A DNA stretch of 5,165 nt from JBBTXL01 sp038062295 (GTDB lineage Bacteria; Patescibacteriota; Minisyncoccia; GWC2-36-17; WO2-46-25), in assembly GCA_038062295.1 (NCBI GenBank), contig JBBTXL010000048.1:1-5165 (forward strand), in the 5' to 3' direction. Position 1 is the first letter of the stretch, and every line of letters starts with the position of its first letter. The notes beneath the pieces are model-generated. The model did no database searches, had not been told where the DNA came from, and was given only the letters and a program-made list of their open reading frames with translations. The translations under genes were made by a program, and so were the position numbers. This document shows positions 1-4,714 of the stretch, in pieces.

Positions 1-1232
1 TCGTGGCGGACAAGGAAGTTGAGTTGACGATGGAGTATCAAAACCAGTCGGACGCGTCGTTTGCAGACGCCGCGCTGCGCGTGGTATATCCCGCGGACTT
101 TCACTTTGTGAGCGCTGACCCAGAGCCATCACGCGACACCGCATTGTGGGAGTTCGGGAACATTGCGCCGCAGGAAAACAAAACCATCACGATCAAAGGG
201 GTGTTTGTGGGAGCGCAGGGAGAAGTGAAGTCGGTATACGCCGAGATCGGCGCACAGCTTTCGGACGACCAGTTCGTGCAGTACGCGAGTGCGGATGCGA
301 CGGTTGCCATCGCTAGTTCCGCGCTCATCGTGTTCCAAACGGTGAACGACTCGCGTGATTTTTCGGTTGCGCCGGGAGGCAGTATGACGTTCAAGATCCG
401 CTACAAAAACACGACCAACATCCAGATCCCCAACGTGGTTATCTTAGCCGATATCGATCCGACCTATGTTGATATCAAAACACTGAACGTGCAGTGGGGG
501 TCGTTCGACGGACGCACGAATTCCATTATCTGGAATGCCGTCGGCGTTTCCGACCTTGCGGTGCTGGACCCCAAGGAAGAGGGGCAGGTGCAGTTTTCCA
601 TCAATGCGAAGCCGGCCGTTCTCCCGAAAAGTTTTTCGGATAAAAATCTTACCGTGGTGTCCACGGCAAAAATAACCTCATCGTTCTCGCCCACCCAGCT
701 TGCCGGGCTGCCACTGGAAAGCCAGGACCGGGTGACAGTGAAAATTCACACGGTATTCTCTTTGTACGAGCGCGCATACTATGCGGATGGTCTTGTACAA
801 AATACCGGCCCGCTGCCACCTAAAGTTGGGCAACGCACGACCTTTGCGGTGTCATGGCAGCTGACCAACACGACCAACGACGTGGGCGATGTGGAGGTCA
901 AGGCGGTCATTCCGCCCAATGTTGAATGGACCGGCGTGGTGTCCCCGCCGGATGCCGACATACACTACGACCAAAACTCCGGCGTCGTGGTGTGGAAGCC
1001 CGGCACGGTATTTGCGGGCGCCGGCACGCTTACACCCGCGCAGAAAGTTGATTTTCAGCTTGCATTCACGCCGGCGCTGGTGCACGTCGGCCAGACGATC
1101 AGTCTTATTTCATCGGCATCGCTCACGGCGGCCGACGCATTCACCGGGCTTTCCCTTGAACGGCAGGCGCCGGCCGTCAATACGGACCTGCTGGGCACGC
1201 TGTCGCATGGGGAGGGAAGAGTGGAACAATAA
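1..1232 (+). CDS. Repetitive surface-type protein with DUF11-like beta-sandwich repeats (5'-truncated)
   Basis: The frame is open from the window edge, so the N-terminus is missing; 409 residues plus a TAA are visible. I see three copies of a ~120-140-residue unit. Each opens with an Asn-rich strand (YQNQS at 12-16, YKNTTN at 134-139, LTNTTN at 287-292), followed by a hydrophobic strand ending near a proline. Each then has a Trp strand (ALWEFG near 47, IIWNAV near 175, VVWKPG near 329). This pattern resembles DUF11/conserved-repeat domains of extracellular proteins, so a role outside the cell is inferred. The visible part has no membrane segment or sorting signal and ends in a hydrophilic tail (SHGEGRVEQ). 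Any signal peptide or anchor would be in the missing N-terminus. glyS follows 6 nt downstream on the same strand. The exact family is uncertain; the coding call is firm. Confidence 0.8.
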   Translation, partial: VADKEVELTMEYQNQSDASFADAALRVVYPADFHFVSADPEPSRDTALWEFGNIAPQENKTITIKGVFVGAQGEVKSVYAEIGAQLSDDQFVQYASADATVAIASSALIVFQTVNDSRDFSVAPGGSMTFKIRYKNTTNIQIPNVVILADIDPTYVDIKTLNVQWGSFDGRTNSIIWNAVGVSDLAVLDPKEEGQVQFSINAKPAVLPKSFSDKNLTVVSTAKITSSFSPTQLAGLPLESQDRVTVKIHTVFSLYERAYYADGLVQNTGPLPPKVGQRTTFAVSWQLTNTTNDVGDVEVKAVIPPNVEWTGVVSPPDADIHYDQNSGVVVWKPGTVFAGAGTLTPAQKVDFQLAFTPALVHVGQTISLISSASLTAADAFTGLSLERQAPAVNTDLLGTLSHGEGRVEQ

Positions 1233-1238
1233 AAGATT

Positions 1239-2627
1239 ATGACACCATCAGACACAATGGAGAAAATTGTAAGTCTGGCGAAGCGGAGGGGTTTCGTGTA
1301 TCCATCGTCGGAAATTTACGGCGGGTTTGCGGCTGTATACGATTTAGGACCGTACGGCGTTGAATTGGCGAATGCCCTGAAGCAGGCATGGTGGAAATAT
1401 ATGGTACAAATGCGCGAAGATATCGTTGGCCTTGACTCCGCTATTTTCATGCATCCGAAAATCTGGGAAGCTTCCGGTCATGTGGGCGGATTTTCCGACC
1501 CGCTTTCGGAATGCAGATCATGCCATACCCGCGTGCGTGTGGATCATCTTCTTGAAGAAATCGGCATTGCGGCGGATGAAAAAATGAGCGAGGCGGAGAT
1601 CAACGAGCTTTTCCAAAGCAACAAGAAAAAAATCAAGTGCCCGAAATGCAAAGCGCAAGATTTTACAAAGGCTAAGAAATTCAATCTTTTGGTAAAATCC
1701 AATTTGGGCAGTTTCACCGAAGACTGGACGGCTGATCCAGTGTATCTTCGCGGCGAGACATGCCAAGGCATTTACGTGAACTATAAAAATGTGCTCGACT
1801 CCACGCGCGTCAAAATTCCTTTTGGCATGGCCCAGACAGGCAAAGCATTTCGCAATGAAATAACCGCGCGGCAATTCATTTTTCGCACGCGCGAATTCGA
1901 ACAGATGGAGATGCAGTATTTCACGCATCCGGACAAGGAAATGGAAGAGTACGAAAAGCTTAAAGAGTATCGCTGGAAGTTTTATCTTGATCTTGGCATG
2001 AAAGCGGAGAATCTGCGCTGGCACAAGCATGAAAACCTTGTATTTTATGCCAAAGAAGCATACGACATCGAATACAATTTCCCCTTTGGTTTCAAAGAGT
2101 TGGAAGGTATTCACGCGCGGGGCAATTATGACCTTTCACAGCATGCCAAGTTTTCCGGTACGGCACTTGATTATCTTGACCCGGTTACCGGTGAAAAATA
2201 TATTCCGCATATCATTGAGTCTTCTGTCGGTGTCGGACGTATGTTCCTTGCGTTTCTTACGGAGGCCTATACGGAAGAATCTTTGGATGGAGGAGAAACG
2301 CGCATTGTGTTGAAGCTTCCCAAGTCTCTGGCTCCCGTGAAAGCCGCCGTGTTTCCGCTTTTGAAAAACAAGCCCGAGCTTGTCGCTAAGGCGAAAGAAG
2401 TATTTGAGTCTCTCGTCCCGCATTGGATGTGCGAGTTTGACGACAACGGCAATATCGGCAAACGCTACCGGCGTCAAGACGAGATCGGCACGCCCTTCTG
2501 CATCACCATAGACTTTGACACACTGGAAAACGATACGGTCACCATCCGCGACCGCGATACGCTCACACAGGAACGCGTTGCCATCGGCGAGCTCACTACT
2601 TTTATACAGAAAAAGCTTGGTGCGTAA
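1239..2627 (+). CDS. glyS: Glycyl-tRNA synthetase, single-chain class II type
   Basis: Cytoplasmic enzyme that charges tRNA-Gly with glycine using ATP. The 462 residues match the homodimeric (eukaryote/archaea/Gram-positive-like) GlyRS, not the alpha2beta2 form. The N-terminal signature is RRGFVYPSSEIYGG (16-29). Motif 2 spans about 205-228, with the RNE triad and the arginine of FRTREFE. Motif 3 is SSVGVGRMFLAF (328-339). An anticodon-binding domain follows from ~360 (LAPVKAAVFPL) to the C-terminus. CxxC pairs at 92/95 and 134/137 flank the insertion after motif 1 and could bind zinc. ATG at 1239 gives the full N-terminus; ATG at 1257 (MEKIVSLAKRRGF) is a credible alternative, and neither has a clear ribosome binding site. 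The gene sits 6 nt behind the surface-protein gene, suggesting one operon. Its 3' end faces the toxin gene with 11 nt between them. Confidence 0.95.
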   Translation: MTPSDTMEKIVSLAKRRGFVYPSSEIYGGFAAVYDLGPYGVELANALKQAWWKYMVQMREDIVGLDSAIFMHPKIWEASGHVGGFSDPLSECRSCHTRVRVDHLLEEIGIAADEKMSEAEINELFQSNKKKIKCPKCKAQDFTKAKKFNLLVKSNLGSFTEDWTADPVYLRGETCQGIYVNYKNVLDSTRVKIPFGMAQTGKAFRNEITARQFIFRTREFEQMEMQYFTHPDKEMEEYEKLKEYRWKFYLDLGMKAENLRWHKHENLVFYAKEAYDIEYNFPFGFKELEGIHARGNYDLSQHAKFSGTALDYLDPVTGEKYIPHIIESSVGVGRMFLAFLTEAYTEESLDGGETRIVLKLPKSLAPVKAAVFPLLKNKPELVAKAKEVFESLVPHWMCEFDDNGNIGKRYRRQDEIGTPFCITIDFDTLENDTVTIRDRDTLTQERVAIGELTTFIQKKLGA

Positions 2628-2638
2628 GCTTCGTTGCG

Positions 2639-2893
2639 TTAGTACAGTTCGGTGTGTGTGCCGATAGTAAGGAACGTTACCGTTTCCCCCACATCATAAA
2701 AAAGCGCCCGGTAGTCTCCGGTGATGTTGATACTGCGCACACCGGGGTATGCGGTGTCAACAGAGTGGTTATTGAGTGTTTTTGCGTGTTTGTTCTTATA
2801 AAACAGCGCAAGTCTCCCGTAGAAACGCTCCTTTACTTTTGCGGGAAGCTTCCGAAATTTCTTTTCAAAGTTTTTGTGGTAAACAACCCGCAT
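2639..2893 (-). CDS. RelE/YafQ-family mRNA interferase toxin
   Basis: 84-residue toxin of the RelE/ParE superfamily, a typical size. The start MRVVYHKNFEKKFRKLP is the usual first strand and basic helix. The middle LNNHSV (40-45) and GDYRALFYDV (59-68) match the YafQ/RelE core. The C-terminus IGTHTELY (77-84) matches the catalytic-His tail of YafQ (GTHSDLF-like), so H43, D60 and H80 are candidate catalytic residues. From the family I infer ribosome-associated mRNA cleavage, held off by the antitoxin. ATG at 2893 is chosen because it lies 1 nt after the antitoxin stop (TAA-A-ATG), a translational-coupling arrangement. A longer in-frame start at 3076 would overlap most of the antitoxin and adds only low-complexity basic sequence. 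There is no good Shine-Dalgarno. Exact subfamily (YafQ versus RelE) is uncertain. Confidence 0.9.
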   Translation of the reverse strand: MRVVYHKNFEKKFRKLPAKVKERFYGRLALFYKNKHAKTLNNHSVDTAYPGVRSINITGDYRALFYDVGETVTFLTIGTHTELY

Positions 2894-2894
2894 T

Positions 2895-3176
2895 TTACAC
2901 TGTCTTGAGATGTCGCATCGCTTCGCGCGCCGTGCGGAACGCGGGAGAGAGGTTCTCGCCGCGCCGCACTTCCTTGAGAATGTGAGCAAGCTCTTTTTTG
3001 ACGGCGGCGTTGAGTTGCTTGTTTTTCCCCGTGAGTTCAACATCCAACGACCCTCCGACGAACGCTTTGGTCGCAAGCTTTAAAACAGTGGAAAAAGGGA
3101 TGCCTTCGCGGTGCGCTTTTGCAAGGGCTTCCTCCTTAAGTTTCTTGTCCACCTTGAAAATGATTTGAGTAGTCAT
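2895..3176 (-). CDS. RelB/DinJ-type antitoxin (ribbon-helix-helix)
   Basis: 93 residues. The N-terminus TTQIIFKVDKKLKEEALAKA is the beta-strand plus first helix of a ribbon-helix-helix DNA-binding domain, and GIPFSTVLKLATKAFV (25-40) is the second helix, as in RelB/DinJ antitoxins. The charged C-terminal half (about 45-93) would be the toxin-wrapping tail. It is the first gene of a two-gene operon with the YafQ-like toxin 1 nt downstream. Antitoxins of this kind usually repress their own promoter with the toxin as co-repressor; the palindrome at 3208-3224 is the obvious operator. The ATG at 3176 has no ribosome binding site, and a -10 box lies 8 nt upstream of it, so the mRNA may be leaderless. 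The RelB/DinJ call is by motif; family-level certainty is good. Confidence 0.88.
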   Translation of the reverse strand: MTTQIIFKVDKKLKEEALAKAHREGIPFSTVLKLATKAFVGGSLDVELTGKNKQLNAAVKKELAHILKEVRRGENLSPAFRTAREAMRHLKTV

Positions 3177-3184
3177 ATATCTAT

Positions 3185-3214
3185 AATATATCTTTTAGTA
3201 ATACTATCTGTCAA
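3185..3214 (-). promoter_or_regulatory. Promoter of the antitoxin-toxin operon
   Basis: On the minus strand TTGACA (3214-3209) is followed after 18 nt by TATATT (3190-3185). Transcription would begin about 3178-3176, at or next to the antitoxin ATG, implying a leaderless message. The -35 box lies in the left arm of the palindrome at 3208-3224. Confidence 0.6.
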
Positions 3215-3224
3215 CACTTGACAG
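3208..3224. promoter_or_regulatory. Palindromic operator shared by two divergent promoters
   Basis: A perfect 7-bp inverted repeat, CTGTCAA-CAC-TTGACAG. Each arm contains a consensus TTGACA, one reading toward the antitoxin operon and one toward the DGR target gene. A ribbon-helix-helix antitoxin bound here would cover both -35 boxes. The symmetry is seen directly; binding by the antitoxin is inferred. Confidence 0.6.
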
Positions 3225-3246
3225 TATACTAAATATGATATATAAT
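3218..3246 (+). promoter_or_regulatory. Consensus sigma70-type promoter of the DGR target gene
   Basis: TTGACA (3218-3223), a 17-nt spacer and TATAAT (3241-3246): a perfect consensus promoter. The expected start near 3253 gives a ~100-nt leader before the target gene. The leader contains a small hairpin GCCGA-TCT-TCGGC (3287-3299). Confidence 0.8.
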
Positions 3247-3341
3247 GTGAAAACAAGTTTTAGGACGTTAAAAACACAATAGCCAAGCCGATCTTCGGCC
3301 CCATAACCTCGGGCAGAGGGAAACCTTCAGCATACAGCCGA

Positions 3342-3349
3342 AAAGGAGG
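3342..3349 (+). promoter_or_regulatory. Strong Shine-Dalgarno of the target gene
   Basis: AAAGGAGG lies 4 nt before the ATG at 3354. It is the only near-perfect ribosome binding site seen upstream of a gene in the window and fixes the target-gene start. Confidence 0.85.
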
Positions 3350-3353
3350 AGTC

Positions 3354-3857
3354 ATGAAGTACGGAAATTTTACTCTCGGACAGGTTGAAGCAGTTATCAA
3401 CAAGCTGGGTGGCGAAGAAGGGGCATTGCGTCTTCTCCGCGACGAAGTTGAGATTGTAGTGAAGGCGGCAAAATCTGCCATTGCATCACTCACCCCCCTC
3501 ATTAAAGTCCGCGCCTTTGATTGGGTGAACCCCGACGTTACCAATGAGCGGTTCCCCATTCCTGACCGCCTGTGGAACGACTATAAGGAGTTCCACTTCG
3601 GAGAAAATGTTTCTTCCGAAGAAGCAGTACAGCGAATGCAAGCGGAAGGTTATGAGCCCGCCAACTCCCACGAACTTTTGTTGTGGGAGGGGTGGAATGG
3701 GCAAAACCTTGTTATTGCCCTCGGCTCATCCGCGCAGATCGGCGGCGAGCGCCATGTGCTGTGCCTCAGCAGGTACAGTGCCAGGCGGGGCCTCGGCCTT
3801 TTTTGGTGGGGCCACGGCTGGTTTGCCGACTCTCGCTTCCTCGGTGTTCGCAAATAG
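3354..3857 (+). CDS. DGR target (variable) protein with C-terminal variable repeat
   Basis: 167 residues. The N-terminal module (MKYGNFTLGQVEAVINKLGG, 1-20, then EEGALRLLRDE) resembles, from recall, a short region common in small CPR proteins of unknown role. The middle includes NVSSEEAVQRMQAEGYEPAN (85-104), and HELLLWEGWNGQNLVIALGS leads into the variable region. Residues 127-166 are encoded by the VR and hold the conserved scaffold LFWWGHGW...FLGVR seen in C-type-lectin/formylglycine-enzyme-like DGR targets; the fold is inferred. Sixteen residues of this segment differ from the template-encoded version, 15 of them through template adenines. No signal peptide or membrane helix is visible, so it may act in the cytoplasm or be exported by an unusual route. 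It is transcribed from a consensus promoter divergent from the toxin-antitoxin operon and ends in TAG one codon after the VR. The ligand is unknown. Confidence 0.92.
   Translation: MKYGNFTLGQVEAVINKLGGEEGALRLLRDEVEIVVKAAKSAIASLTPLIKVRAFDWVNPDVTNERFPIPDRLWNDYKEFHFGENVSSEEAVQRMQAEGYEPANSHELLLWEGWNGQNLVIALGSSAQIGGERHVLCLSRYSARRGLGLFWWGHGWFADSRFLGVRK
3731..3851 (+). repeat. DGR variable repeat (VR)
   Basis: Gapless 121-bp match to the TR at 4195-4315 (offset 464). 100 positions are identical and 21 differ; 20 of the differences are adenines in TR (12 A>G, 5 A>T, 3 A>C). The sole other change is T4244 in TR versus G3780. It encodes the last ~40 residues of the target protein. Upstream of 3729 the similarity fades quickly. 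Confidence 0.96.
3833..3851 (+). promoter_or_regulatory. Candidate IMH (initiation of mutagenic homing) segment
   Basis: The final 19 bp of the VR are identical to TR 4297-4315 and contain no adenine. In known DGRs the unmutated 3' end of the VR is where cDNA synthesis or integration initiates, so this is the expected IMH position. Its exact borders cannot be set from one VR. Confidence 0.65.
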
Positions 3858-3914
3858 GTCTTTGGTTCTTGGTTCCTTTGGACATTGTCCCTTGGAATCT
3901 TGAACCCTTGCATT

Positions 3915-3958
3915 ACGCCCCGTGTACATTTCAAAATGTACACGGGGCGTTTTCTTTT
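3915..3958 (+). terminator. Rho-independent terminator of the target gene
   Basis: A perfect 17-bp stem (3915-3931 with 3934-3950), closed by CA or effectively by a TCAA tetraloop, is followed by TTTCTTTT. It lies 58 nt after the target stop codon. DGRs often have a hairpin/cruciform downstream of the VR that aids homing; this one is longer and farther away than typical examples, so termination is the firm call. Confidence 0.85.
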
Positions 3959-3966
3959 GATATAAT
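3958..3966 (+). promoter_or_regulatory. Extended -10 promoter for the TR RNA
   Basis: TGATATAAT is a perfect extended -10 (TGnTATAAT) directly after the preceding terminator's T-tract. No good -35 lies 16-18 nt upstream, which extended -10 promoters can tolerate. Transcription would start near 3973. It sits within the small inverted repeat TTTGAT-ATA-ATCAAA (3956-3970). Confidence 0.5.
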
Positions 3967-4194
3967 CAAAGTGCAAATGAAAAGTCCAAGGTTATGGCTT
4001 TGGGCAATGTGCCCGCAACCCTTATGAACGAGAATGTAAACGGTTACGGCTGCTTACAGAGTGTCGTGAGGTTGTCTTTAAAAAACCAAAGACAGTTGGT
4101 ATGAAACGCTGGCAACAAATAATGTTGCACATACGATACAACCCAACGAACATTCAATGGGTGGTGGTACAGATGGCGTTTCACACAAAAGTAC

Positions 4195-4315
4195 CGCGCA
4201 GATCAACGGCAAGCGCAATGTGCTGTACCTCAACAGGAACAGTTCCAAGCGGAACCTCAACCTTAATTGGTGGGACAACGACTGGAATGCCGACTATCGC
4301 TTCCTCGGTGTTCGC
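4195..4315 (+). repeat. DGR template repeat (TR)
   Basis: The unmutated partner of the VR, in the same orientation, 343 bp downstream of it. It has 31 adenines, 20 of which are substituted in the VR. Read in the VR frame it gives an Asn-rich peptide (NLNLNWWDNDWNADYRFLGV) with nine AAY codons, the codon class that yields most diversity on A-mutagenesis without stops. It ends 6 nt short of the avd stop codon on the opposite strand. Confidence 0.96.
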
Positions 4316-4320
4316 TACTT

Positions 4321-4674
4321 TTATGGTTTCTCCCATGTTTTTTCATGGGAGTTTTTTTGTGTGAGCTGTCGCTTCCATCCGCCAAGCATCCTGCCGACTT
4401 CGGCAAGGTGCTCGGATAGATGAATATACTTTTTATTGTCCAGCGCACGCATTTCCCACGCAAGTTGGAGCAGTAGCTTCAGAAGATCAACTTTTGAAAT
4501 TCCTTTCTCAAGCAACGCCTGTTTTTCTATACCTGTGGCGTAACTTGCAAGAAAACAAAATTCAATGGCTTCAAGAAAAACCGTATCTATTTTTGACCCG
4601 ATGGTGAAACGGTTTGCCTTTGGAAAGTGCGGGAGATATATTTGCCAAACGCCGTATGCGTCTTTCAACTTGAG
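4321..4674 (-). CDS. avd: DGR accessory protein Avd (four-helix bundle; 5' end in assembly gap)
   Basis: Reading left from the gap, the frame gives YGVWQIYLPHFPKANRFTIG, then SKIDTVFLEAIEFCFLASYA, a Lys/Leu-rich helix (DLLKLLLQLAWEMRALD) and HLSEHLAEVGRMLGGWKRQL. The FPK..RFT.G box and the terminal GR.LGGW motif are hallmarks of Avd/bAvd four-helix bundle proteins. These form pentameric rings that bind the DGR RT and template RNA and are needed for cDNA synthesis. The first visible in-frame start-like codon is TTG (4668-4666), but the frame continues into the N run, and Avd proteins usually have ~10 more residues, so the true start is probably in the gap. The gene is antisense to the TR and RT. 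Its TAA at 4323-4321 and last ~10 codons overlap the TR RNA terminator. The tail KNSHEKTWEKP is encoded largely by that hairpin. Confidence 0.9.
   Translation of the reverse strand, partial: LKLKDAYGVWQIYLPHFPKANRFTIGSKIDTVFLEAIEFCFLASYATGIEKQALLEKGISKVDLLKLLLQLAWEMRALDNKKYIHLSEHLAEVGRMLGGWKRQLTQKNSHEKTWEKP
4330..4358 (+). terminator. Rho-independent terminator of the TR RNA
   Basis: An 8-bp stem CTCCCATG/CATGGGAG with a T6 loop is followed by seven Ts. It lies 14 nt after the TR and inside the avd 3' coding region. On the minus strand the hairpin is not followed by a T-tract, so it should not end the avd message. Confidence 0.75.
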
Positions 4675-4712
4675 NNNNNNNNNNNNNNNNNNNNNNNNNN
4701 NNNNNNNNNNNN
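4675..4712. other. Assembly gap (38 Ns)
   Basis: A run of N bases between avd and RT. It hides the avd start, any divergent promoters and the RT ribosome binding site. The stated length may be a scaffolding estimate rather than the true distance. Confidence 0.98.
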
Positions 4713-4714
4713 CT

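Larger units (their letters stand above)
3973..4358 (+). ncRNA. Predicted DGR template RNA (TR RNA)
   Basis: An inferred transcript of ~386 nt from the extended -10 box to the terminator after the TR. It would act as the RNA template for the DGR reverse transcriptase. The ~220-nt leader before the TR has no convincing gene. It contains several short perfect hairpins: GGGCA/TGCCC (4002-4014), TGTCTTT/AAAGACA (4073-4094) and GCAACA/TGTTGC (4112-4128). These could form the structured RNA that RT and Avd recognise. The 5' end is approximate. Confidence 0.55.

Noticed and set aside
2613..2631. AAGCTT-GGTGCGT-AAGCTT inverted repeat at the glyS/toxin junction
   Set aside because: Six-bp stem with no T-tract on either strand; too weak to call a terminator.
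2894..3076. In-frame extension of the toxin to an upstream ATG at 3076 (145-residue protein)
   Set aside because: The extra 61 residues overlap the antitoxin, look like a frame-shifted shadow (Arg/Ser-rich) and exceed normal RelE/YafQ length; ATG 2893 sits directly after the antitoxin stop.
3683..4027. Overlapping frames on both strands across the VR and downstream hairpin
   Set aside because: Shadows of the target gene and its terminator, with no start signals and no recognisable domains.
3731..4315. Possible CRISPR array or simple duplication explaining the 121-bp direct repeat
   Set aside because: There are only two copies, and the differences are confined almost wholly to adenines of one copy, next to Avd and RT genes; this fits a DGR and not CRISPR or a plain duplication.
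3981..4364. Stop-free + strand frame across the TR leader and TR, with ATG at 4101
   Set aside because: No ribosome binding site. Over the TR it is out of frame with the VR-encoded peptide and gives a Thr/Ser-rich shadow. I recognise no protein in it, so I treat the region as non-coding RNA.
4157..4423. Frame that translates the TR into its Asn-rich peptide, starting at ATG 4157
   Set aside because: It is in register with the VR reading frame but has no ribosome binding site and runs through the TR terminator into avd antisense. It is best explained as the coding memory of the template, not an expressed gene.
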